DNA of 64,000 nt from positions 108,865-172,864 of the forward strand of contig MU619296.1 in the NCBI GenBank assembly GCA_025201805.1, read 5' to 3'. This document shows positions 47,701-58,791 of the stretch, piece by piece. The translations under genes and the position numbers were made by a program. Numbering within the stretch: the first letter of the stretch is position 1; each line of letters opens with the position of its first letter. The notes under the pieces were generated by a model. It was given only the letters and a program-made list of their open reading frames with translations. It was not told the DNA's origin and did not search any database. The stretch is from Parasitella parasitica. Its lineage: Eukaryota; Mucoromycota; Mucoromycetes; Mucorales; Mucoraceae.

Positions 47701-48399
47701 CAGGTCGAAGTTCGACTTGGGACAATGGCATGTACTTGATTTTCTTAGGATCAAATCTAATTAAGAGAGATAGATCGAAGAATTAGCGTCGGATAGCAAG
47801 AATGAAGCTACCACTACATTTACTTTAAGAAGCCAAAATCATGGACAGGATCACGATAGATAGGATAAACATCTACTTCCTCGTGGTCATGACAAATTGC
47901 TTCACCTACAAACGGACCAGCACAGGCAACATGTCGATTCGTCAAGATGATGCCCTTCTTTGCATCAACTATGAATCCAGAGGCTTCAGAAGTCTCAGGA
48001 CCTATGAAGAACAAACAAAAAAAAAAAAAAAAAAAAAAAAATTAACTCTTCAATGCCCTCATGTCATAATACTAGTGGTAACCAACCTTCAGTGTCGAAT
48101 GCGGCTACCTGGCTGAAGCGGATAGAAACGATAGCTTTGACTACGTTATTAATGGTTCCTTGCCATCTGGAGGGCTTCAGTTCAGGAATGATGGGCAATG
48201 CATCAGTCATTGCAGCAGCATCTTCTAGCAACGCGTCCTCCTCTTCTTGATGTTGATGGGACAAAGAATCCACCTTTCTCCGTTTGGCTGGATATGTCGA
48301 TGTAGTTGATGCGGGTGAGTCACCTCCCTCAAAATTGCGATCTTTGGGCAGCAAAGGTAAGGAAGAAACCTTTTCTGGAGTCAATCGAGTGTTGTTCAT
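44799..48399 (-). CDS. NMA111: Nma111/HtrA-like nuclear serine protease with PDZ domains
   Basis: Start 48399 ([20 protein letters not shown]). About ten exons. The N-terminus has a basic cluster PAKRRKV (nuclear signal). The trypsin-like domain shows the triad: TNRHVACAG (His), [11 protein letters not shown] (Asp) and SGGSSGSPV (Ser). A PDZ domain follows ([32 protein letters not shown]). A second protease-like half lacks the triad ([31 protein letters not shown]), with another PDZ-like segment ([15 protein letters not shown]) and a final GWSKRE. This duplicated, degenerate second half is characteristic of fungal Nma111 (yeast pro-apoptotic HtrA homolog, with roles in lipid homeostasis and heat survival). 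One intron contains a run of about 22 A (48018-48039). The gene is head-to-head with HDAC (224 bp). Confidence 0.95.
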
Positions 48400-48623
48400 C
48401 GCCGATTATTTGGGTAGGAAGAGTGCAAGGATGCTGCAAGATGCTTTCCTTTCCATTGTTTTAGCTTGACATTGAACCGTTTTCAGAGTATTACCGGTCA
48501 CATGGAAAGCCTAGTTTTCAATCTTTTTCGCAACAGGAGCCATTGAAAACGACACAAAGCGCCAAAAGAGGGAAGCGTGTTTTTTTTCTCTTGCAAAATA
48601 TACGAGAAAAAATACCCAAATCC
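48400..48623. promoter_or_regulatory. bidirectional promoter region NMA111/HDAC
   Basis: 224 bp between two divergent ATGs. The open frame extends upstream of 48624 only through non-ATG codons, so the HDAC start is set at 48624. Confidence 0.5.
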
Positions 48624-50166
48624 ATGAAACGAGCGAGCGAAAAAGAAGTAACTTCTGTCCACAAAAAGCCCAAAAGCGATGCCATCCAACTTCGTTCTGT
48701 ACGAATTCTTCCAAACGCTACCCAGAATCAGCTTGTCAGCAAGAACAAGACCAATGGAGAGATAGAGACCATTGTCTTATCCTCTGACGAAGAAAACGAT
48801 GATCCAGCACCGTCACTCAAGGCCAAGGCAAGAGAACTGCTGCCCTCCTCCAGCACTTCTGATAGTCAAGATTTAAAAAGTTTGGAATTCACCATCACTA
48901 AACAAGCGACGTCTGCTCTTAAACAATCACCTGCCTCTGCTCGCCAAGTCCCTGTTGATAAATCGACCCAACCGCTTCCCATGAGACTTAACACCCAAAA
49001 GAAGCCAAAGGTTCGGATTCCCATAAAGAAAACGTCGATCTCAGCCAGCATAAACGAAAGTAGCGACGACGAGGGTGTGAGCAATGCGAATCAAGATATA
49101 GAGGCAATGTCGGCTGAGCCAAAACTAAATTCTAGTCTCGAAGCAATCGATGATGACGACCAGGAAAAAGAAGAGGTGGATGAATTGGACTCTGACTCGG
49201 ATTTGGATGAATCCACCTTGCAAAAAGTGTTTCCACTTGCACCACAAACAAATCACCAGCAAACCAAACTGCCGTACAGCCAAGCATTAAGCCATCTGCA
49301 AGAAATCTCAAAACCGCTCGACACAATTGCTCACCAGGAAGAACTCGTAAAATCAGCCGCTTTGATGAGAAAGCTTCCTGCGCGCGAAAGCCGAAATAAA
49401 GTCACCACTTACAACGACATTGCCAATTCGCTTGATCCGAGCCAATTTGCAGTTGATTATCTATCGTCAGCAGACGATGAGAGCGAAATAGATGCCTTCA
49501 GCTATGGCAACGCATTTAGCCACAACGACGACTCTTTATCTGCTGTCTTCACCAAATACAGCAAACAGGCCAATTTATCCCGCCCACGCAGATCACTAAA
49601 GACTGGGTTTGTCTACGATACTGCCATGTCATATCATGCCACTCCTGATGACACCGAAATTCATCCTGAAGACCCCCGGCGTATCTTTAAAATCTTCAAC
49701 ATAATAGAGCGTCGCGGTTTATTATCAGAGTGCAAGCGCATAAAGAGCAGAAGAGCAACTAAAGAGGAGATCTTGCTTGTACACAACATTAACCATTACA
49801 GAACGCTAAGAAACACCTCAGGTATGGTAACCCCCTACCAAATGCTGGTTTTCTTTTTATAACATGATTTCATACAACAGACTTGAAGAGCCGTGCTGAT
49901 TACATGAACATGGAAAAGGACTACGACTCAATCTATTTGAATTCCAACTCATTCGAAAGTGGCCTTTACGCTGTAGGGAGTCTGTGTAATTTGATTGAGG
50001 CAGTTGTGCGGGACGAAATCAAGAATGCGTTTGCTATTATCCGGCCTCCTGGCCATCATGCCGAATCAGACGTACCCATGGGCTTTTGTCTGTTTAACAA
50101 TGTTGCTATCGCTACCAGATACTGCATGAAACGGTTGAATGTCAAAAAGACGCTTATTGTTGATTG

Positions 50167-50211
<45 letters not shown>

Positions 50212-50883
50212 GGACAAGATGCAGGCAGATGGGAATTTAACTAGACGTAATTTCAGGGACATACATTTCGGAAATGGCACTCAAAACATTTTTTCTGATG
50301 ATCCAAATGTATTGTACATCTCATTACATCGATTCGAAGACGGCTCATTTTACCCTAGCGATCTAAAAGGATGTGCTTCATACACTGGTCATGACAAAGG
50401 ACTTGGAAAGACTGTGAATATACCATGGCCTTGTGCAGGGATGACAGATGCCGATTATATTTATGCATTCCATGAGATTGTTATACCAATTGCCATGGAA
50501 TTCAACCCCGAAATCGTTATTGGTAAGTGAAATACATGCTTTGGGCGGTGAATGTGCTGTTCAACTATCTGATAGTGTCCGCTGGATTTGACGCTGCTAT
50601 CAATGACCCAATTGGCAAATGTAAAGTGACGCCAGCAGGCTATGGACAAATGACACATTTGCTGAAAGGTGTCGCAAACGGTAAACTGGCTATAGCATTG
50701 GAAGGAGGATACGACTTGAACTCCATTGCTATTTCGGCACTTGCCTGTATGAATGTGTTGCTTGGCGAAGCACCTGAGCCGATTCAGTCCACGCTATTCC
50801 CTCAGAAGCAATGTGTACAAACCATTGAAACTGTGAAAGAGATCCAAAGACATCACTGGAAATGCTTTTCCCAAGAGTTTTAG
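48624..50883 (+). CDS. class II histone deacetylase (Hda1/HDAC-like) with long N-terminal extension
   Basis: Exons 48624-49821, 49881-50166, 50257-50522 and 50576-50883, about 685 aa; the first ATG in frame is 48624 (MKRASEKEVTSVHKK). The first 330 residues are disordered, acidic and Ser-rich (SSDEENDD, DDDDQEKEEVDELDSDSDLD). The deacetylase domain starts about 49600: KTGFVYDTAMSYH, IIRPPGHHAE (active-site HH), MGFCLFNNVAI, zinc-site DIHFGNGTQN (Asp and first His kept, second His replaced by Phe), SAGFDAA (Asp ligand) and LEGGYDL. It removes acetyl groups from histones. The C-terminal Arb2-like domain of Hda1/Clr3 is absent: the stop follows soon after LEGGYDLNSIA. The intron at 50167-50256 is in frame and contains a (GT)19 repeat. 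Confidence 0.93.
50171..50208 (+). repeat. (GT)19 microsatellite at a 5' splice site
   Basis: The donor GTATGTG at 50167 runs straight into GT repeats within the 90-nt HDAC intron. The intron has no stop in the reading frame. Confidence 0.97.
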
Positions 50884-50919
50884 ATTTTATATATGTATTT
50901 TTTCATTTTTTCATTTTTT

Positions 50920-50921
<2 letters not shown>

Positions 50922-50995
<74 letters not shown>
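50922..50995 (+). repeat. 74-T homopolymer between convergent genes
   Basis: Uninterrupted T from 50922 to 50995 fills most of the 117 bp between the HDAC stop (50883) and the POLD3 stop (51001). On the POLD3 sense strand it is an encoded A74 tract 5 nt after the stop codon. The true length is uncertain. Confidence 0.95.
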
Positions 50996-51000
50996 CATTT

Positions 51001-52557
51001 TCAAGCCTTTTTAAAAAAACTAAACAAGTTAGATTGACCAGTGGGTTTTTTAGCGTTTTTAACTGCTTTGCTAGACTTTTTGGTATTTTGCTGTGCTGTC
51101 AAAGCTTTAGAGGGCAAAGCTGCAGTTGGAGTCGATGATTTGATCTCGTCTTCATCGACTGTTTCCCATTCCCAAACTTCTTCTGTCACTGTTTATAGTG
51201 AGTGAATTTGTCATTATTAGTGGCAAGATCATCCTTTGCATGCAACAAAATGAAAACGTACCGAGGAAACCACGGCTGTTCTTTGTGGTCTTTTTCTTCA
51301 GAACCTTTCTTCTCGCTTTCCCAGAAGGTGCAGCTGCAGAAACAGGCGCTGAAGGTTCTCTTTTTTCTTCATCCGTGTCCATGTTAACATCTTCTTTCTC
51401 TTCTTCAACCTCCAAATCTTCTTCAATCTCCAAATCTTCTTCTGGTTCAGGCTCCCTCACCTCTTCTTTCTCTTCCTCTTCGTCCTCGTCTTCCTCGTCT
51501 TCCTCGTGTTCTTCTTCGTCAGAGAAAATATCAGACGCCTTGATCGAAGTTTTGGCCATACGAACGTCTAAATCATCTTGATTCTCATCAATGCCATACT
51601 TTTATCACAATCGCCCAACCGAATTTTCTTACCATGTTCGTTCTTGGGCTTCATCTTAGCAATGGATTTCTTGGCTACGGGTTTGGAAACGGGCTCTTCC
51701 ATCTTGGCTGATGAAGCAACCGCTTGTTTCTTGGTGATGGAAGGCCCGAAATTCAAAGTGCCCTTTCTTTTAGCTGCGGCTGGTGTGTCAGAAGATGGCT
51801 TTGATGGCTTTGATGGCTTTGATGACTTTGCGTTTGATTTGGTTTCGTTGCTGACGATATTCGTAGTCGGAGCGGCAGGTTTGCTTGATATATTGGATGT
51901 CAAAGGCTTGGTCTTGGAAATAGTCGATGTTTGGGTTTCATTAGTTGCTTTGCGAGCTGTCGATGCAGTGTTTCGTAAGGCAACATTCGAGTTCTTTAGA
52001 ATACCGCATTTCACTCGATCCTCAATAGTGAGCTTGGGGGCATCTCTGCATGCACTGTAAAATATCGAGAAATCCTCAGGGTCGAATGAGGTGATGCTGT
52101 AAACATGAACACCAGAGATCTCTTTATATCCCTTTTTGGCGTCTACATAAAGTATTTTTTATGTTATATTTGAGGTACTGCGGGGGAAGGGGAGGGGAAC
52201 GGGTTTCTTGAAAGACTCACCTTCCAATTTGGCATCTTTCACCAATTGTATGTTGAATTGATTGCTTTTCAGCAATATGCCAGTGATGCAATAAATCGCT
52301 CGAACATCTTGGTGAGCCTCTGAAAATTCATACAAAACCCTTTGTGTCAGGATTAGTAAAACATGTGCCTACAGCATTTAGACATGCCGTACTTACTGCT
52401 TGGCCTTATTGACGTGGATGCCAACAGCTCGTGCTAAAGATTTATAGGTTACCTGTGTTTTGATTAGGCTCATCCCGTTTCTAACGAAATAATGCAGACT
52501 TACAGGCTTATTTTCCTGGAGTACAGCGACGTCTAAATACTCCATGTAATCTGACAT
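51001..52557 (-). CDS. DNA polymerase delta subunit 3 (POLD3/Cdc27/Pol32)
   Basis: Start 52557 (MSDYMEYLDVAVLQENKP). Several short N-terminal exons continue VTYKSLARAVGIHVNKAKQ, then LYEFSEAHQDVRAIYCITG and KEISGVHVYSIT, matching the conserved N-terminal domain of Cdc27/POLD3 that binds the second subunit of Pol delta. The middle is Lys/Ser/Pro-rich (tandem KPSKPSKPSS near 51800) and strongly acidic (51430-51540). The C-terminus TGQSNLFSFFKKA is a PCNA-interacting PIP box (QxxLxxFF). It is a structural subunit of the lagging-strand replicase, needed for processivity and for break-induced replication. It is in the nucleus. It is convergent with HDAC. Confidence 0.9.
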
Positions 52558-52720
52558 GATTGCTCAGCAAAGATAAAGGGGGGGGGGTTTCTTTTTTACA
52601 TGCGCGGAATTGGATTTCCATGCAAAAGCTGCACGCGTTTTTGTGACCATCCTGTAGCAGCAGCAAGAACATGCACAGGTCCTGGGTACTATTACGGTAC
52701 CGTATATGGCAAATGTTCCT

Positions 52721-54674
52721 TTAAATTTTGGATTTATTTTGGCCAAATTTACTAAAAGCATCCATGTTCAACTCCTCATCCGTCCAAGGTATCAAGTCGA
52801 AATCAGAAGCCTCCTCAGAACTGTCGCCATCATTGCTATAATTGACACTGGCGCTCGGAATGACCGAGCTGCCGTCTTTGCCATGTTCGTGCTCTTTGGA
52901 TCGAAGGCAGGCAAACAGGCTGTCAGAAGCCGGCTTTTCTTGCGCAGTCTTGTCCTTGTCGTCTTCTACGACAACGAATGATTTCTGGCGTTCGCGACTA
53001 TTCCATTGAAGACAGGTCTGCACAGACGAAAACCAATCGTTGCTGGAATCGCAAGAGCAGAAGGTTTTGACAGGATAAGGAGACACTGTGATTTTGACAT
53101 GGTCGCCCTGCTTCAGCTCTGTCCTGTTTCTGCCATCAAAGCTACAATAAGCTGAATGCCTCGACCCGAAAGGAACAACGATGCGAATCACCATCTCGCT
53201 TGGTAGGAGCATGGGCCTAAAACTGAGTGTATGAGGACAGATTGGGGTTACAAGTGTACATTGCATATCAGGATGTGTAAGGGAACCACTTGCAGAAAGC
53301 TTGAAACAAAAAAAAAAAAGGTTAAGTAAAATTATATACTATGTGGAGGGAGAGGGGGGGGGGGAAATACTAGGGCATTTTACCGAGTAAGCAGTTGATC
53401 CAGTCGCTGTAGCAATGCACAATCCATCAGCTTGCACAGTGGTAAGATGACGCTCATCACCAAACAGCTCAAGCATAGAAATGTTGGAGCTTGGGCCTCG
53501 GTCCACGACGATTTCATTCAAAATGTGGAAATTCTGCGTGGGTACAGTTGAATAGCACATTACTTTCTCATCCATTAGATTTATAATGCTCTTGTCTCTT
53601 TTGGATTCCTGCTCAAACGCTTTCCTCATCCATGCTGTTTCCATCAGCTCCCACTTGCTCTGATCATCTGCCAACGATGCCCCATCAGGGTCGTCCATGG
53701 TCACAGATTGTGTCCATACTGTATCGCTCTGCGAGCCTCTCCTTGCACGCATTAAACAGTACGGGTCTTGTTTGTAGCGATACACTGTGCAGCTAAGACG
53801 CATGCGATTAGTATGCTTCAGACGCCCCTCAAATAGGTTTTTTAGCTCCTCCTTGTAGGTGGTAGACAAGAAGGGTGCAAGGAATCCCAACGAGCCCAAG
53901 TGGAATGGCATAATAGGAGGGACAGTGGTCTGGAACATGGTTGAAGTGAATAGGATAGTGCCGTCTCCACCAAGCTGCATGGGTTTTAGCGGCCGTTAGT
54001 GTTGTCATCTCTGCTTATCCGATGCATATTTTACCGTGATAATGAGACTGAATAGCTCAGGCTGCTTATGACAGAGTTTGGGCGTCCAGAATTTGAGATG
54101 TGTTCCATAGACGCAATCCTTTTCCACAAGCTTGCTGTACCCAAAGCGTTTGGAGTTCAGCAGATGTGCATCTACGTAGCTAAAAGACGCATATATTTTT
54201 AATAACCATACAAGCTGTAATGCACAAGCGCTGTTATTTACACTATAAAAGGATTCTTCTTTCCAAACCGAGGAGTAAATATCAGCCATTCTGCTAATTG
54301 ACGCGTAAAGGAGACCAGTGTGTTGTCCTTGGCTTTGGTCATGACCAAGATTCCATTGTTTTTGGGGTCCCAAGTGTCCATAGTCCGAGAAAAAGCTAGC
54401 AGTAATAATCAATGGGTATTTTCGGTAGAGATTCGAATAAAGTACCATACCTTGCTTTTTATTGGGAGGAGGAGGAGGACTTGACCCCGCGTTAGCTTCT
54501 CGCTTCGTACCACCTGGCTGCATTGATATTATAAAGCAGAATAATTATCGTCAAAAGGAAAATCAAAGAGATGCGAAAAAAAAAAATACCTGAATGTTGT
54601 TTCATATCGTCAGTATCAACGACTTGATGCTTATCTGTCTTCCAAATCACCTCGCTGAAAACAATGGTATACAT
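52721..54674 (-). CDS. NAD kinase (ATP-NAD kinase)
   Basis: Start taken at the ATG at 54674 (MYTIVFSEVIWKTDKHQ); a spliced upstream exon cannot be excluded because an acceptor-like TTTTCAG lies just inside. Catalytic motifs: LGGDGTILF (near 53970, GGDG loop), FHLGSLGFLAPF, HILNEIVVDRGPS and TATGSTAYS (near 53395), then TPICPHTLSFRP. A linker about 90 residues long (SVTMDDPDGASLADDQSKWE) is inserted in the middle, and a Ser/Asp-rich C-terminal tail follows the catalytic core (SSVIPSASVNYSNDGDSSEE). The enzyme makes NADP+ from NAD+ and supplies the NADPH pool. Family members usually are 400-550 aa, and this one fits. Confidence 0.92.
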
Positions 54675-55485
54675 CAGTTTTATATGAACGAGTTTCGGGC
54701 AATGTTGATGTAGCACATGCCTGTATATGATATTTCACTAACCAGCTTGTTATACATGGACACAGATCTCGTCTTGCATATCTATCGTCTAATAAAATTG
54801 AAAATTTTACAAATCCTATCGCAGCTCGACCACGACCACGGCAAATTTGGTCAGAAGGCGTTATTTTGGCGCCTTTCTCTTACAGCATTACAACGTATTG
54901 GTGAGCATTTGTAGAACATTTGCTCAGCAGATTGAATCAAACAGGCATGTAAATTGTGCTTTTCTATCTCTGCTTTTCAAGTGTTTTTGCTTCCTGCTAC
55001 TGCTGACCGACACGTATTATTACCAACTATGTTTCTAAATTTGTGAGCAAAGGGCATATACCTGTATTTTCCTATTTGATTCGATTGGTTGGATGGTCAC
55101 CATGGGCACATCATTGTAACCATTTTCTCGGCTTTGACATCTCGGATGCTACGGAGTAATGTTTTAAGTAGCACATCATGGGACAACTGACACTTGTAAG
55201 GTTTCTCATATTAATAATCATAACGAAAAGGATAATTGGGTAAAATAATGTGTGGAGATATTGAACTGCTGAAAGGCATCTGCTTGTAGGGATCGCCAGT
55301 TGGTCATGGAAGATGAAGCTTACTAATTAAATTAATAGGTGAATGCCCTGCACTTCGGTAATTTGATTTTGCCGCAATTTGATGTTGTATCGATGCGGGT
55401 AGACAAAAAGTTTATACCTTGCTTTTCGGTATTGCTGTTTGGTTTTTTTTTTCCTTTCAGTTTTGCACATGTGGTCAAAAATACT
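54675..55485. other. intergenic region between divergent genes
   Basis: 811 bp between the NAD kinase start and the Zn2Cys6 factor start. Short open frames only. A T-rich leader with ttttcag at about 55453-55460 lies just before the start at 55486 and could be a 5'-UTR intron acceptor. Confidence 0.4.
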
Positions 55486-58400
55486 ATGATGAACAATAAC
55501 TATTTTGACGTGAAAACACCAGACAACATTTCAGAAGCTGATTTGAGCTCTTCAGACAAGAAACGATATAGAATAACTCGTGCCTGGTAAGTGTTAATAT
55601 GTCGAAATAGAGTTTTTTTTTTTTTTACTGACGTCTGTCTCCTCTATCAGTGATTACTGCAGAAAGAAAAAAGTGAAATGCTACTTTACGCCAGGACAAG
55701 CCTGTTCAAATTGTGTTTCAAGTGGAATAAGATGCGAATTCAACGATGGGTAAAACTCATATATATATGTAAATTGCGAGGATGGGAGACTCATTTGAAA
55801 TAAATCTACTTGCTAGTGCCAAAAAACGTGGACCACCAAAGGGGTAAATTAGATATATGTGGGTAATAGTTTGTTTGAGATGGCTGATGAGTTGAAACAG
55901 TTATATCGACGCATTGGAAAAACGCATCCGCAGGATTGAGGAATCACTACAAAACGGCCCTCAAGCAAACACAGCAGCAGCACAGCAATCACCAACACTG
56001 CTGCATTACGATCGTCAGTCTCCATCTAGATTTGATTCAATGCAGTCAATGAGCACAGCCAGTGCAAGTAAACGGCCTCAAGGCGCATCGTCCGACAGAG
56101 TTCAATATTTAGGCGATATGTCAAGTTTTCAGTTCTTTTCGAATAAAATGCATTTGGATGGCAAAGATACGAAATGGAAAGGCCATCATATACGTAAATT
56201 CGGGAAGCAAGTTGTTTTAGTCGAGGACGGTAAAGATGAGCAAGGGGCAGACCCTGAAAATCCACAATTGCAACTACTGCCGTATGTCAAACCAATCCAT
56301 TATTGGATCTACTCCGTCACTGGCGTAGATAGACATACAAGCGACCGTTTACTTAAAATGTGAGTGTTCGGATGCATTGGCTCATAGATGAACATAATCT
56401 AATTGCGCCGCATACAAATATGATAGCTATTTCGCCAATATTCATCCAGTATTACCAGTGGTCAACAAGACTCGATTTCTACTACAATACCGAGACCAGG
56501 CAGATACGTACCCCCCAGCCGATTTATTGAATGCAATGTTTGGTGCTGCTGCAAGATTCGTTGAATGCGAAGCCCTGATACAAAAGTCTAAATCAAATCA
56601 ACCTCCGGATGTTGTGTGGGATGTCCCACTGGGATGGTCGGACCAGTTCTTTGACCAAGCCCAGGGTATCATCACCACTTCTGCTGCAACACCTACTATT
56701 TCCAAAGTACAGGCCATTATCTTGATTCACAACCACAGCGGCAACCTCGACTCCAAGTCATCAGCATGCTGGTTATTGGGCGGTTTGGCCATACGATTAG
56801 CTCAAGGTCTGGGGCTCAATCGGGATTGTGAGGAATGGGACATCCCTGAAAGCGAAAAGCAAACAAGAAAAAGAATCTGGTGGTCTCTGTATGTCGCAGA
56901 TCGATTCCACTCTGCCTCTTTGGGAAGGCCCATCAGCATTAGAGATGAAGACAATGACGTTGGCTATCCTGATGCAACCGCCACATGGAAAGAAGTACTA
57001 GACGAACCCGACGAGGAGCAGACAGCGCTGGAACCCTTGGCAGAGCCTAGATTTCCTTCTGCCATGAGCAGGCCGAAACAGCAGCATCGGCAGCTTGATG
57101 CAAAAGTTGGCATTTATCAATTGTTCCTTGAGCTCATCAAATTGTCTGAAATATTGGGCCGCATCCTCCAGGGACTCTATACGCCCAAAGCCAAAAAAGT
57201 GGGGCTGGAACAAGGAAGCGATGCAATTGTAACTCAACTCGACCACCAGCTAACTGAATGGCGTTTTGGGTTCCCCGAAGCATTACAAAGGGCAAACTTT
57301 GAAGATTTTGACGAAAGCAAGGGCTATTTGGCCCCTGTTACAGGTAAAAAAAACACTTTTCACACTGTTCTAAGACTTGTACCCGATATGCTCATCTTTT
57401 TCTCTAACAGCATCTGTATTGCTGTGTTATTTCAGTCTGTTGATTTTGCTTCATCGCCCATTCATCGAGGCTGTCGCAAATGGGAAAAAGCCAAGACCTT
57501 CTTATTCATCATTCAGAATTGGTACTAGTGCAGCCACTCGCGGCATTCGGATTGCCTCACAAATGACGATTCGTGATTTCTTGATGTTTCCATACTCTTT
57601 TAGCTTGTATCCAGTGCTTCAATGCTGCTTAATCCACATGTATAATACAAAGAATCTTGATGCACGAATATCAGCACCTGCAAAAGCTGATTTAACAAAG
57701 GGCATAACACTCATATCTCGACTAAGAGCCATGTCAAGCACAGCAGAGAGGTTATATCGACTACTAAAGACTATCATGAACAACAAGGAAATCGAAGTAG
57801 CTGTACCACCTTCTGACTCGGAAGAGTCTGTGCGTTCCAGAGATAACAGTATCGATAGTACGACAATTCCATCTCGTTTGTCTGATGTTGGGCGAGGGGC
57901 TAACACGAGAAATGCAATGCACTCACACCAGCAGCAGCAAATAGCACCACAAGCCCCATCAGGCAGGATAACGCCTGTTATTGCTCAATCACCTCAAGAG
58001 CAGTACTATCCTAAACGACAATTTCAGCAATCTCTTTCCGAAGTGATAGCACCTCCCACAATGGATGGATCCAGTAAGTGCGCTAATCAACTGCCGATGA
58101 AAAAAGCTAACCTTTGTCTCTAGTGTCTCAATCATCCGCACCTTCTCCTACATCCATGTCAGAAGCATTCAGTTTAAAGCAGTTTGGATTCAACAATACG
58201 CTTGGAGATCCGAATCAACTAGATTACACTATGCAAGACGTATCTGCATTTTCCAAGATGGAAACCTTACCCCCTATGCCCATGTACAGCAACGGCAACA
58301 GCAACAGCAACAGCAACAGCAGCAGCAATCTATTTCAGCAGCCTCAAAATCACTCTGTGAATACATCATCGCAACTATTATCATTTGTACCTAATACTAG

Positions 58401-58605
58401 CACATCCATCCCACCTCCTCAACAGCCTCATGCTCCTACATCAATGCCTCTTGCACATCCGCTATTAGACAGTAGCAATGAAGGTTTATTCAGAAATAAT
58501 CCAAATAATCCCTTTTTTGGGATACCCACTTCAATGGATTGGACCGAATGGAACGAATGGAGTCAAAGCAATCAAGGAAACACAACTTGGCAGCCACCTG
58601 CTTGA
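55486..58605 (+). CDS. Zn2Cys6 transcription factor with fungal_trans domain
   Basis: Start ATG at 55486 (MMNNNYFDVKTPDN). The binuclear cluster C-DYC-RKKKVKC-...-ACSNC-VSSGIRC spans the junction of exons 1 and 2 (55580-55740). A basic linker (KKRGPPKGYIDALEKRI) and coiled coil follow (to about 55950). The middle-homology (fungal_trans) domain runs about 56430-57700: SYFANIHPVLPVV-type opening (here YFANIHPVLPVVNKTRF), WLLGGLAIRLAQGLGLNRD, RIWWSLYVADRFHSASLGRP. The C-terminus is Gln/Asn/Ser-rich (NSNSNSNSSSN at 58290-58330) with many Pro. Introns at about 57344-57410 and 58073-58122 keep phase. Linker and domain type resemble XlnR/Cat8-class regulators of carbon metabolism, but the target is not determined. 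Confidence 0.92.
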
Positions 58606-58739
58606 AGCCCTACACCAGTTGTGCAATAAAATATGTGACCATCATGTAAATTTTAAGCCTATATCTCAATGAATGTTTTTCGAACCAGTGGGTGTTCTAC
58701 TTCTTCTTCTTCTTTGCATGCCTAGTATATTGCTTATTG

Positions 58740-58772
<33 letters not shown>
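58740..58772 (+). repeat. A33 homopolymer upstream of UVRAG-like start
   Basis: 33 A, followed by two TAGCAAAAAA units and the ATG at 58792. If transcribed, the 5' leader would be an A-rich tract abutting the start codon. Confidence 0.95.
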
Positions 58773-58774
<2 letters not shown>

Positions 58775-58791
58775 GCAAAAAATAGCAAAAA

